DNA of 64,000 bases from an uncultured Bacilli bacterium (lineage in GTDB: Bacteria; Bacillota_I; Bacilli_A; RF39; UBA660), in assembly GCA_934183155.1 (NCBI GenBank), contig CAKPSB010000004.1, positions 49,678 to 113,677 on the forward strand, read 5' to 3'. The notes beneath the pieces are model-generated. The model worked only from the letters and a program-made list of their open reading frames with translations, was not told the DNA's origin and made no database searches. The translations under genes were made by a program, and so were the position numbers. The first letter of the stretch is position 1; each line of letters begins with the position of its first letter. Positions 1 to 8,586 of this stretch are shown here, in pieces.

Positions 1-1234
1 AACCATCTATATCAACACTCATATTTCTATCAGAAGCCTCTTCCAAAGTAAGTTCAATTGGAAAACCATAAGTATCATATAATTTAAATGCAACATTCTT
101 ATCAATAACCTTACTATCATTCTTAACAAGCTTATCAAACTCTCTTAAACCTTTTTCTAAAGTTCGATTAAACTTTTTCTTTTCTGAAGAAAGAACATCT
201 AAAACAACATTCTCATTCAAAGAAAGTTCTTCATAATATTTATGATATTTAGAAATCACAAGTAAAGCAATATCTTTATCCCAATCACTATTAATATCAA
301 TACCTAATTTTCTAGCTTGCCTAATAGCTCTTCTAATTAATCTTCTTAAAATATATCCTTGATCAGTATTGCTAGGTTTAATACCAGCAGGATCAGCCGC
401 TATAAAAGTTGCCGTTCTTATATGATCAGCCACAATTCGCATTTCTCTTTCGTGTCCCTCATATGAAAGTCCTGTTATTTTTTCAATAAGTTCAATAACA
501 TCCTTCCAAATAGAAGTTTTATAATTATCATCAGTATTTTCTAATACAGCAACAATTCTTTCAAGTCCCATACCAGTATCAACATTTTTTTGTTTAAGTT
601 CAGTAATATTTCCTTTTTCATCTTTATAAAATTCCATAAAAACATTATTCCAAATCTCTACCCATCTTTCATCATCAGGGTCAAATTTAACTGGAATCTC
701 ATCATCACTGCGCCAATAAAATATCTCAGTATCACCGCCACAAGGGCCAGACTCACCAGCAATCCAGAAATTATCATCAATACCTAAATAAGCAATTCTA
801 TCTTCACTTATACCAAGCTCTTTCCATCTAGAAGCTGAAACTTCATCACGAGGAATCTTATCATCACCCTCAAAAACCGTAACAGCTAACCTGTTTAAAG
901 GAATATTTAAAACTGTCGTTAAAAATTCAAAACTATACCCAATTGCTTCTTTTTTAAAATAATCTCCTAAACTCCAATTTCCTAACATTTCAAAAAAAGT
1001 ATGATGTGTCTTATCACCAATTTCTTCCAAATCAGTAAGTCTAACACATTTTTGATAATCACAAAGCCTTTTTCCATATGGATGTTTTTGCCCAAGCAAA
1101 TATGGAACAAGTGGTTGCATACCAGCTGTATTAAATAAAACCGTTGGATCATTTTCAGGCACTATTGGAGCACTAGGAATTTGTTTATGTCCATTTTTTT
1201 CAAAATATTTTATATACTCATCTTTAATATTCAT
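1..1234 (-). CDS. alaS: Alanyl-tRNA synthetase, N-terminal part (gene runs off the window)
   Basis: Charges tRNA-Ala with alanine in the cytoplasm. Translation from the ATG at 1234 begins MNIKDEYIKYFEKNGHK and continues with the class II signatures typical of AlaS: FNTAGMQPLVPYLLG, KCVRLTDLEEIGDKTHHTFFEMLGNW shortened here to the readable part RLTDLEEIGDKTHHTF. About 411 codons are present; the editing and C-terminal domains lie beyond base 1. The start overlaps the end of the upstream kinase-like gene by 11 bases, so the two are translationally coupled in the frr-to-alaS minus-strand cluster. Identity is clear from motifs. Confidence 0.95.
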   Translation of the reverse strand, partial: MNIKDEYIKYFEKNGHKQIPSAPIVPENDPTVLFNTAGMQPLVPYLLGQKHPYGKRLCDYQKCVRLTDLEEIGDKTHHTFFEMLGNWSLGDYFKKEAIGYSFEFLTTVLNIPLNRLAVTVFEGDDKIPRDEVSASRWKELGISEDRIAYLGIDDNFWIAGESGPCGGDTEIFYWRSDDEIPVKFDPDDERWVEIWNNVFMEFYKDEKGNITELKQKNVDTGMGLERIVAVLENTDDNYKTSIWKDVIELIEKITGLSYEGHEREMRIVADHIRTATFIAADPAGIKPSNTDQGYILRRLIRRAIRQARKLGIDINSDWDKDIALLVISKYHKYYEELSLNENVVLDVLSSEKKKFNRTLEKGLREFDKLVKNDSKVIDKNVAFKLYDTYGFPIELTLEEASDRNMSVDIDG

Positions 1235-1763
1235 GTTCTACCTTCTTTACTATTTTTTTGATCTTTGCCTCTAAAGAAACTAAATCACTATCATTATGAA
1301 CCAAATAATCGTAACTATTATAACCATCTAAAGCCGTCTCCGTCAAATGTTTTTGCTCATTTTTAGAAAGTTCACTTAAATAATTATCCCTAATTACCCC
1401 TATACTTATAACATTTTGAAACTTTTCTCTAGGAATTTTAATTTCATCAATAAATCTAGCATCAGAAATAGTAATTACATCAAAAAAACAACTATACACC
1501 TTAATATCTTCACAAATTCTATTAATAAAAAAATTTGCATCAATTTTTTCTCTAATATCTGTACCTAATTTTTGTAACAAAGCCCTTGGTTTATCATCAT
1601 CTTGTCCATCCCAATTACTAATATTCCTCGCATACATCTTAATATAACTACCATACGATAAATTAATAACCTTTTTGCCATCAGCCTCATAAATTTTTTT
1701 AATATATCCACAAATTGTATCTTTTCCATGTCTAGCCTTACCAGAAACAATATAAATCTTCAT
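1224..1763 (-). CDS. P-loop (deoxy)nucleoside monophosphate kinase-like protein
   Basis: A 179-residue cytoplasmic protein with a Walker A loop near the N-terminus (GKARHGKDT, residues 8-16), the form seen in dNMP-kinase-like and dephospho-CoA-kinase-like P-loop families. A later SDARFIDEI segment resembles the acidic, arginine-containing motif these kinases use around the acceptor. The start has a good GGAGG ribosome site. It sits between the AI-2E-type permease and alaS, overlapping alaS by 11 bases. The precise substrate cannot be read from the sequence: a dNMP kinase is the best guess, and a CoaE-like enzyme is less likely. Confidence 0.6.
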   Translation of the reverse strand: MKIYIVSGKARHGKDTICGYIKKIYEADGKKVINLSYGSYIKMYARNISNWDGQDDDKPRALLQKLGTDIREKIDANFFINRICEDIKVYSCFFDVITISDARFIDEIKIPREKFQNVISIGVIRDNYLSELSKNEQKHLTETALDGYNSYDYLVHNDSDLVSLEAKIKKIVKKVEHEY

Positions 1764-1784
1764 CTTTTACCTCCTATGGAAAAG

Positions 1785-2945
1785 TCACAATCGTGTGACT
1801 TCTTCATTTAATTTTCTATCTAACAATTCATATTTTTCATCATAAAATTTAAATACAGTCTTAGCTACCGCAATAAATGGTGTTGATAAAAGCATCCCAA
1901 CTATACCAAAGAAATAGCCAAAAATTAACAGACCTAAAATAATCGTAACTGGATGAAGCTTTGTCGTCTTAGACATTATCAAAGGCTGCAAAAAATTACC
2001 TTCCAAAAATTGAATAATAGCAATCACAATTAATGATAATAACCCCGTAGTAGGGCTTTGCGTTAAACCAACAATTACCGCTGGCGCTCCGCCAATATAA
2101 GGACCCGCATAAGGAATAATATTAGTAAGTCCACAAAAAAGTCCAAATAAAGCTGGGGCTTTTAAACCAACAGCCCAAAGGCCAATTGAAGACAAAACAA
2201 ATATAAGTGTACAATCCAAAACTGCTCCCTTAACATAACATCTCAAAGAACCATTAATCTCATCAAATAATTTTAATGTCGTTTTTCTATATTTTTTAGG
2301 AATAAAAACGAACAAATTTGAACTACTATCAAAATTAACAATTAAGAAAAAGCCAATAATAAGTCCTAAAAGACCAGTTCCAAGTCCAGAAAACAAACTA
2401 GAAATAAAACCAAGCAAATTTTTAGGCATTGTTGTCGTAATATTTGTAGCAAAATCCTCAACCGACTTAAATACTTCATTTTTCATCTTAACAGTATTTA
2501 TAACTTTATTACTATCAAAACTATTAAATAAATGATTAACCCAAACTTTAACCGTATCAATAACCCCAGGAATTATATGTACAAATTCTTTCAATTGACT
2601 TATCAAAAGTGGGATTAAAGTTACAAGTACTAAAAATATAACAATAAAAATAATTAAATAGGTAATTAAAGCACCAAAAACTCTTTTTATACCTTTTTTC
2701 TCAAGCCACTTAATAAACGGATCAAAAAGCCAAGCAATCAAAACACCTATAAAAAGTGGTAAAGCAACTTTTAAAATTTTACACACAAAACTTACTATTT
2801 TTGTCTCTTTAAATACCTTTATCACAACATAAACAGCAAGTGTAATAAGTAAAAGATATAAAACTTTTAAAACCTTTGAAGCCAAATCAGTAACTTCATT
2901 AACCTTTTCTAAATCAAGCTTATTACCATTTTTTCGGTTAAACAT
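1785..2945 (-). CDS. AI-2E family transporter (YdiK/TqsA-like permease)
   Basis: A 386-residue integral membrane protein. Hydrophobic segments lie near residues 20-80, then a soluble stretch (about 90-210), then a cluster of membrane helices in the C-terminal half. The family signature is visible in the segment ALFGLFCGLTNIIPYAGPYI and in LEGNFLQPLIMSKTTKLHP. Members of the AI-2E exporter/permease family export small solutes, and some work as Na+/H+ antiporters; the substrate here is unknown. It begins 9 bases after frr and uses an AGGTG ribosome site, so frr, this gene, the kinase and alaS look co-transcribed. Confidence 0.88.
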   Translation of the reverse strand: MFNRKNGNKLDLEKVNEVTDLASKVLKVLYLLLITLAVYVVIKVFKETKIVSFVCKILKVALPLFIGVLIAWLFDPFIKWLEKKGIKRVFGALITYLIIFIVIFLVLVTLIPLLISQLKEFVHIIPGVIDTVKVWVNHLFNSFDSNKVINTVKMKNEVFKSVEDFATNITTTMPKNLLGFISSLFSGLGTGLLGLIIGFFLIVNFDSSSNLFVFIPKKYRKTTLKLFDEINGSLRCYVKGAVLDCTLIFVLSSIGLWAVGLKAPALFGLFCGLTNIIPYAGPYIGGAPAVIVGLTQSPTTGLLSLIVIAIIQFLEGNFLQPLIMSKTTKLHPVTIILGLLIFGYFFGIVGMLLSTPFIAVAKTVFKFYDEKYELLDRKLNEEVTRL

Positions 2946-2953
2946 AAAATCAC

Positions 2954-3490
2954 CTAAACAGTAAGTAATTCTTTCTCTTTTTCTTTTTCTTTTTCATCAA
3001 TAATTTTATTATACTTATTTATCAAATCTTGAACACTTTTTTCATTGTTTTCTTTTTCATCCTCAGTCAAATCATCATTTTTCTTTATATCATTATTAGC
3101 GTCTTGTCTAATAGTTCTTAAAGTTATTTTTCCATCTTCCGCAATTTGTTTAACCTGCTTAACATACTCACGTCTAGTATCTTCTGTAAGCGCTGGTATA
3201 TTCAAAATAATACATTCACCATTATTATTTGGTGTAAGTCCTATATTAGCTTCATATATACCTCTTTCAATATCCTGAAGACAGCCACGATCAAAAGGCT
3301 TAATCATTAATTGTCTAGCCTCAGGAATAGAAATAGTTGCTAAAGCTTTTAGTGGTGTCTCTGTTCCATAATACTTAACACTAACCCCATCTAAAATTGC
3401 CGGATTAGCTCTACCAGCTCTAACATTTGTAAAACGCTTTTCCATATTTTCCACAGCTTTTTTCATTTTATTTTCAGTTTCTTCTAACAT
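2954..3490 (-). CDS. frr: Ribosome recycling factor
   Basis: With EF-G, this factor splits the post-termination ribosome. The start is placed at 3490 because the methionine there follows a GGAGAG ribosome site and gives MLEETENKMKKAVENMEKRF, the standard RRF N-terminus. An upstream in-frame methionine at 3538 has no ribosome site. The product is 178 residues, slightly short of the usual 185. Conserved features include VRAGRANPAILDG and the P-E-A-R segment ISIPEARQLMIKPFD. The C-terminus is unusually rich in Lys/Glu repeats (KEKEKEKE). First gene of the minus-strand cluster leading to alaS. Confidence 0.95.
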   Translation of the reverse strand: MLEETENKMKKAVENMEKRFTNVRAGRANPAILDGVSVKYYGTETPLKALATISIPEARQLMIKPFDRGCLQDIERGIYEANIGLTPNNNGECIILNIPALTEDTRREYVKQVKQIAEDGKITLRTIRQDANNDIKKNDDLTEDEKENNEKSVQDLINKYNKIIDEKEKEKEKELLTV

Positions 3491-3527
3491 TTTATCACTC
3501 TCCAAAATAATTATAATATATTTAAAT

Positions 3528-3557
3528 ATTATACGCAAGTATTACTAATAAATTTAA
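3528..3557 (-). promoter_or_regulatory. Candidate promoter for the frr cluster
   Basis: A TATAAT box reads on the minus strand at 3533-3528, about 40 bases before the frr start. The -35 region near 3551-3557 is weak (TTAAAT-like). It lies back to back with the serS promoter, and both share the sequence GCGTATAAT. Confidence 0.45.
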
Positions 3558-3571
3558 AACAAGCAAAATTA

Positions 3572-3601
3572 TTGACTTACAACTATTTTTGTGCGTATAA
3601 T
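3572..3601 (+). promoter_or_regulatory. Sigma-A-type promoter of the serS T-box leader
   Basis: TTGACT at 3572-3577 and TATAAT at 3596-3601 are separated by 18 bases. Transcription would begin near 3608, just before the T-box leader, leaving a leader of about 225 bases ahead of serS. Confidence 0.8.
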
Positions 3602-3607
3602 AACTAT

Positions 3608-3806
3608 GAAAAAGCGCTGATAAAGATAAGTAATATTAATTTTATTCAAAGAAAGTTAGTGGTTGATGTAAACTAACAATAAAATTATATGAAATCTACT
3701 TTTGAGTGGGACTAATCACCCCCGGGTAAAACCGTTATCTATAATTAAGACTATCATTAGGGTGGCACCGCATAAAAATGCCCCTAATCAAGTAGTCTTT
3801 TTTTAT
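3608..3806 (+). promoter_or_regulatory. T-box riboswitch (serine) with attenuator
   Basis: The leader senses uncharged tRNA-Ser and controls read-through into serS. The hallmark T-box AGGGTGGCACCGC is at 3759-3771. The terminator pairs AAGACTA (3747-3753) and ATTAGGG (3756-3762) with CCCTAAT and TAGTCTT (3782-3799), followed by a run of T. A stem I S-turn-like AAGTAAT lies at 3628-3634. TCT within AAATCTACTT (about 3690) is a likely serine specifier codon, which fits the tRNA-Ser(TGA) encoded at 11363-11453. The T-box call is firm; the exact specifier is inferred by eye. Confidence 0.92.
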
Positions 3807-3834
3807 TAAAAAGCGCAAAAGAAAGGAAAATATT

Positions 3835-5127
3835 ATGATAGATATTAAACTAATAAGAGAAAACAAAGAATTAGTCAAAGAAAATATTAAGAAAAAATTT
3901 CAGGATCAAAAAATACCTTTAGTCGATGAAGTTTATAAGCTAGATCAAAAAAATCGTGAAGCTAAAGTTAAAGGCGATAAATTAAGAGCCGAAAAAAATG
4001 AAAAAAGCACTTTAATTGGTACACTTATGCGCAGTGGAAAAAAAGAAGAAGCTGATAAAATCAAAAAAGAAATTATCAACTATAATCAAGAAATAGAAAA
4101 ACTAGAAAAATTAGAAGAAACATACAAAAATAAAATAAAAGAAGATATGATGGTTATTCCAAACATCATCGACCCATCAGTACCAATTGGTGAAAATGAT
4201 ACCAAAAACGTTGAAATAGAAAAATTCGGAAAACCAATAATTCCAGATTTCGAAATTCCTCACCATGCTGACATATGTGCTAAATTGAATGGCTTAGATA
4301 AAGAAAGTGCCGGAAGAACCAGTGGTAATGGCTTTTACTATCTTATGGGTGATGTTGCCCGCCTTCATTCAGCCATGCTTTCATATGCCAGAGATTTCAT
4401 GATTGACAAAGGTTTCACCTATGTCATTCCTCCATTTATGATTAGAAGTGATGTTGTAAATGGTGTTATGAGTTTTGAAGAAATGGGCGACATGATGTAT
4501 AAAATTGAAGGTGAAGACCTATATTTAATCGGAACTTCCGAACATTCTATGATAGGTAAATTTAAAGGCCAAATCGTTGACGAAGACAAACTTCCAATCA
4601 CTTTAACATCATACTCACCTTGTTTTAGAAAAGAAGTTGGAGCACACGGAATAGAAGAAAGAGGATTATATCGAGTACACCAATTTGAAAAAGAAGAAAT
4701 GGTTGTCTTATGTAAAGCCGAAGAAGGCATGGACTGGTACAACAAAATGTGGTCATATACTGTTGAATTTTTTAGAAGCCTAGACATACCAGTTAGAACA
4801 TTAGAATGCTGCAGCGGTGACTTAGCAGATTTAAAAGTTAAATCATGTGATGTTGAAGCCTTTAGCCCAAGACAAGGCAAATACTTTGAAGTAGGTTCTT
4901 GTTCAATCTTAGGAGACGCCCAAGCCAGAAGACTATCTATACGTACCAAAACAAAAGAAGGCAACAAATTTGTTACCACTTTAAACAATACTGTTTTAGC
5001 TTCTCCTAGAGGTTTAATTGCTTTCTTGGAAAATAATGTTAACGCTGATGGTAGCATCAACATTCCAAAAGCATTAAGACCTTATATGGGTGGAAAAGAA
5101 AAGCTTATACCAAAAAATGATAAATAA
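3835..5127 (+). CDS. serS: Seryl-tRNA synthetase
   Basis: Charges tRNA-Ser. The 430-residue product has the N-terminal long coiled-coil arm that grips the long variable arm of tRNA-Ser (rich in Lys/Glu, residues about 30-110), then the class II catalytic core: motif 2 around CFRKEVGAHGIEERGLYRVH and motif 3 around GDAQARRLSIR. The usual length is about 425 residues. An AAAGGAA ribosome site precedes the ATG. It is controlled by the T-box leader and ends in a strong terminator that begins within its last codons. Confidence 0.97.
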   Translation: MIDIKLIRENKELVKENIKKKFQDQKIPLVDEVYKLDQKNREAKVKGDKLRAEKNEKSTLIGTLMRSGKKEEADKIKKEIINYNQEIEKLEKLEETYKNKIKEDMMVIPNIIDPSVPIGENDTKNVEIEKFGKPIIPDFEIPHHADICAKLNGLDKESAGRTSGNGFYYLMGDVARLHSAMLSYARDFMIDKGFTYVIPPFMIRSDVVNGVMSFEEMGDMMYKIEGEDLYLIGTSEHSMIGKFKGQIVDEDKLPITLTSYSPCFRKEVGAHGIEERGLYRVHQFEKEEMVVLCKAEEGMDWYNKMWSYTVEFFRSLDIPVRTLECCSGDLADLKVKSCDVEAFSPRQGKYFEVGSCSILGDAQARRLSIRTKTKEGNKFVTTLNNTVLASPRGLIAFLENNVNADGSINIPKALRPYMGGKEKLIPKNDK

Positions 5128-5148
5128 GAAAATTTATCATTTTTTTTA
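5113..5148 (+). terminator. Rho-independent terminator of serS
   Basis: AAATGATAAAT at 5115-5125 pairs with ATTTATCATTT at 5132-5142 and is followed by a run of T. The serS stop codon lies inside the 5' arm. Confidence 0.85.
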
Positions 5149-5199
5149 TAGGATTTTTCTTCTTTCATAAACTATGTTAATAAATGAAAGGAGGCATCC

Positions 5200-5262
5200 A
5201 TGGAATTTTTCAAATTTATCATATATGTTATCTGGGAATACTTTGACTACCGTTCAAGATAA
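5200..5262 (+). CDS. Possible 20-residue small protein
   Basis: A very short frame begins at ATG 5200, five bases after a perfect AAAGGAGG ribosome site, and stops at TAA 5260-5262. The product is hydrophobic and aromatic in the middle (FIIYVIWEYF) and ends in basic residues, like a tiny membrane-associated peptide. Its last 16 bases overlap the 3' end of the convergent nuclease gene. No function can be assigned. The ribosome site is the main support; chance occurrence is possible. Confidence 0.4.
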   Translation: MEFFKFIIYVIWEYFDYRSR

Positions 5263-5942
5263 CTATCCCCATTTGTATAATCAATAACTATACCATCTTG
5301 AACATTGTATAAAAACACATTAAAACAAATATCAGTACATCTATCTTCTACACTACTAGCCTCAATTTGTACACCAGTTGCTAATAAATTACTACCTCTA
5401 TAAATAGGTGTTACCCTATATAAAACATGTTTCTTAGTTTCTTTAACATAATTTGCCACCTTATTTTCATAAGCAAGCATACTTGTCGCATTCAAATATC
5501 TTGTACAAGTAATCAAATTTTTAGGATTAGCATTTTCCCCAGTAAGCTGATAGCCAATCAAATGACAACGATTATACAAATACTTATCTTTAATAATATC
5601 ATATTTAATAGTATGCCATCCCGTAGGTTTAATCATTCCGATCGAACCTCTTTTTTCTGTTGGCATAGTCTCCTCACCAACATTAGCAAAAGCTACCCCA
5701 GCACGCTCTAAATAATCCAAATTACTATAATGTTCAAAACTACCTCTATCATAATCACCATCTTCAAATTCTGGTTTATTATTATTCAAAGTAATACTTT
5801 TTTTACCCATAAAATCAGGTATTTCTGACGAACTATAACTAGGCTCTTTTACCATTTTCTTAATATCATTTTGATAATAAAAACATAGTATTAAAAGTAA
5901 AGTTAAAATAGAAATAATCAAATTAGCTTTCTTCTTACTCAT
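5247..5942 (-). CDS. Membrane-anchored DNA/RNA non-specific endonuclease (EndA-like)
   Basis: Predicted to cut DNA or RNA outside the membrane, as in DNA-entry nucleases or secreted DNases. An N-terminal membrane segment (residues 6-22) anchors the 231-residue protein with the catalytic part outside. The betabetaalpha-metal core reads NRCHLIGYQLTGENANPKNL (about residues 125-144): the histidine is the general base and the asparagines match the metal-binding positions of the DRGH family, although D-R-G is replaced by N-R-C. The start codon overlaps the polA stop by one base (TAATG), implying translational coupling to polA. A role in taking up DNA or using it as a nutrient is inferred. Confidence 0.82.
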   Translation of the reverse strand: MSKKKANLIISILTLLLILCFYYQNDIKKMVKEPSYSSSEIPDFMGKKSITLNNNKPEFEDGDYDRGSFEHYSNLDYLERAGVAFANVGEETMPTEKRGSIGMIKPTGWHTIKYDIIKDKYLYNRCHLIGYQLTGENANPKNLITCTRYLNATSMLAYENKVANYVKETKKHVLYRVTPIYRGSNLLATGVQIEASSVEDRCTDICFNVFLYNVQDGIVIDYTNGDSYLER

Positions 5943-8524
5943 TATTTAGCCTCCTCCCAATTTTTACCATAATTCACTGACACATCAAGAGGTACCGTAA
6001 GTTCATAAACATTATCCATTACATCCGACACAAGTTTTGAAAGTTTATCAACCTCTTCTTCTGGCACATCAAATATAAGTTCATCATGAACCTGAATAAT
6101 CATTTTACTTTGCAAATTAGCTTCCTTAATTGCTTTATATACCTTAACCATAGCTAACTTGATAATATCCGCCGCCGTGCCCTGAATAGGCGTATTAAGG
6201 GCAATCCTTTCACCAGATTGTCTAATTGTATAAACTGTGTTTTTAAGTTCTGGAATATTTCTTTTTCTTCCAAACATTGTCTTTACATATCCATTAGAAT
6301 AAGCATCTTTAATCGACATATCCATATATTCCTTAATACCAGGATAAGTTTGTAAATAAGTGTTAATAAATTGTTGAGCCTCCTTTGCTCCCACACCAAT
6401 ATTTTCACCAAGTCCAAAACCACTAATACCATAAATAATACCAAAATTTACCGCTTTAGCCACCCTTCTCATCTTACTAGTAACAAGTTCTAAAGGAACA
6501 TCAAAAATATCACTAGCTGTTTTCGCATGAATATCAATATTATGTTTAAAAGCATCTTTTAATGCCGGAACATCGGCCATATGTGCTAAAATTCTTAATT
6601 CAATTTGTGAATAATCAGCCCCTAATATATAATCATAGCAAGGGACAAAAGCCTTTCTAATATTTCTGCCATAATCATCTCTAACAGGTATATTCTGCAA
6701 ATTTGGCTCAATAGAAGAAAGTCTTCCCGTACGTGTTAAATTTTGTGTATAAATAGTATGAATTTTACCATCATGAATGCATCCTATTAATCCCTCAACA
6801 TAAGTTCCATATATTTTAAAAAGCTTACGATACTCAATAATTAAATTAATTATTGGATGCACATCCTTAAGTTTTTTTAAAACATCAATAGACGTTGAAT
6901 AGCCACTGCTTGTCTTTTTTTTATGTGGTAAATTTAGTCTTTCAAACAAAACTTCGCTTAATTGTTTAGGTGAAGCAATATTAAACTCGGCGCCAGCACA
7001 ATTATAAATATCCTTAGTTAAAAGTTCTAATTTAATCTTAATATCCTCACCCATCTTTTTTAAAACAAGCATGTCGACTTTAACCCCCGTATACTCCATA
7101 TCAGCAAGAACTAAAGCCAGTGGCATCTCGATTTCATTAAATAAATAAGTAATATTTTCCTTCTTAATTGACTCTTCAAAAAAGTTTTTAGTGTCGTAAA
7201 TAAATTTAGCTCTCTTAACACATTCAAGCGCAACAACCTCATCACTAGGTTTCTTTAAATGTAAATTCTTGCCATATATTTCCTCATAAAACCTTAAATT
7301 ATAATCAACCTGCCCCGCTAAATAAGCCACATCATCTTTCATATTATAATCAAGCAAAGCACCAGCAATCATTGTATCAAAACAAACATTATCAACATCG
7401 ATGCCCAAATACTTTAAACTAACTACCATTTTTTTCAAATCATATGTATATTTAATATTTTCTTTCAAAAATTTAGGACATTTCTTCAAAACATCTACAG
7501 GAATAAAATAAGAAACACTGTCATTATAAACACCCATACCAAGTATTGGACACACATGATAATTAAAACCCAAAACTTCTAAATAAACAGCAGCTTCCCC
7601 AACAATATTAATTTCATCTATATCCTTAACAATCTTAACAGTTAACTTTTTTTCTTCAAAAATAGTTTTTCTTTTTTTTAAAAAAGAATAAAATTCTAAA
7701 TCTTCATAAATAGCGTTTAATTTATTTAAATCTTCTCCTAAATATTTCGTATCAGATAATTTAATATCAACATTAACATCCTTTACAATAGTTGCTAAAT
7801 GATAAGACTTATAAGCATTGTCTTTATCACAAACTAATTTTTCCTTTAATTTTCCCTTAATGCTATCAATATTTTCATAAATTCCATCCAACGTTTTATA
7901 TTCATGAAGTAATTTCAAAGCTGTTTTTTCACCAATACCCTTAACACCAGGGATATTATCAGAACTATCCCCCATCAAAGCCTTTAAATCAATTATATTA
8001 ATTGGATCAATACCATAATCTTCTCTAAAAGTCTCTTCATTATATCTAATATAATCATGTTGTTTTAATAATTTAATATCAACATCAGATGAAATTAATT
8101 GAAGTAAATCTTTATCACTACTAATAATAGTTCCAATAAAATCAGAAGCCTCATCACAATATTTAGCAAATGTTCCAATAATATCATCTGCTTCATAATT
8201 ATCAATCTCATAATATTTTATTCCCATCGCTGTAAGCAACTCTTTAGCAACAGGAAACTGCTTCTTTAATTCATCAGGCGTTTCCACTCTACCATCTTTA
8301 TATCCATCATATTCCTCATGCCTAAAAGTTTTACCCTTATCGAATGCAACAATAATATACTCTGGCTTCTCTTCATTAATAATCTTATTAATCATATTAG
8401 TAAATCCAAACAACGCGTTGGTTGGAAATCCTTTACTATTTTTCATAAAATTACCATTATAAGCCGTTGCATAATAACTTCTAAACATTAAATTGTTACC
8501 ATCTATTAAAATTATCTTTTTCAT
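5942..8524 (-). CDS. polA: DNA polymerase I
   Basis: Repair and Okazaki-fragment polymerase of 860 residues. The N-terminal 5'-3' exonuclease is complete (start MKKIILIDGNNLMFRSYYA; DSSDNIPGVKGIGEKTA around residue 190). The middle domain at about 300-440 keeps the fold but lacks the acidic metal ligands (AAVYLEVLGFNYHV where D-x-E is expected), so proofreading should be absent, as in Bacillus Pol I. The polymerase domain is intact: motif A DYSQIELR (637-644), motif B RRVAKAVNFGIIYG, motif C QVHDELIFDVP (about 811-821). The downstream nuclease gene overlaps it by one base. Confidence 0.97.
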   Translation of the reverse strand: MKKIILIDGNNLMFRSYYATAYNGNFMKNSKGFPTNALFGFTNMINKIINEEKPEYIIVAFDKGKTFRHEEYDGYKDGRVETPDELKKQFPVAKELLTAMGIKYYEIDNYEADDIIGTFAKYCDEASDFIGTIISSDKDLLQLISSDVDIKLLKQHDYIRYNEETFREDYGIDPINIIDLKALMGDSSDNIPGVKGIGEKTALKLLHEYKTLDGIYENIDSIKGKLKEKLVCDKDNAYKSYHLATIVKDVNVDIKLSDTKYLGEDLNKLNAIYEDLEFYSFLKKRKTIFEEKKLTVKIVKDIDEINIVGEAAVYLEVLGFNYHVCPILGMGVYNDSVSYFIPVDVLKKCPKFLKENIKYTYDLKKMVVSLKYLGIDVDNVCFDTMIAGALLDYNMKDDVAYLAGQVDYNLRFYEEIYGKNLHLKKPSDEVVALECVKRAKFIYDTKNFFEESIKKENITYLFNEIEMPLALVLADMEYTGVKVDMLVLKKMGEDIKIKLELLTKDIYNCAGAEFNIASPKQLSEVLFERLNLPHKKKTSSGYSTSIDVLKKLKDVHPIINLIIEYRKLFKIYGTYVEGLIGCIHDGKIHTIYTQNLTRTGRLSSIEPNLQNIPVRDDYGRNIRKAFVPCYDYILGADYSQIELRILAHMADVPALKDAFKHNIDIHAKTASDIFDVPLELVTSKMRRVAKAVNFGIIYGISGFGLGENIGVGAKEAQQFINTYLQTYPGIKEYMDMSIKDAYSNGYVKTMFGRKRNIPELKNTVYTIRQSGERIALNTPIQGTAADIIKLAMVKVYKAIKEANLQSKMIIQVHDELIFDVPEEEVDKLSKLVSDVMDNVYELTVPLDVSVNYGKNWEEAK

Positions 8525-8551
8525 TTTACCACCAAATACATTTTACCATAA

Positions 8552-8582
8552 TAAAAGCTTAAATGTAATTATTTAAGCTTTA
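8552..8582 (-). terminator. Terminator between the thioredoxin-like gene and polA
   Basis: AAAGCTTAAAT and ATTTAAGCTTT form a perfect 11-base stem around a six-base loop (8553-8581). The T-run on the minus strand (TTTTATTATGG) is weak, so it may be a partial terminator. Confidence 0.6.
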
Positions 8583-8586
8583 TATA

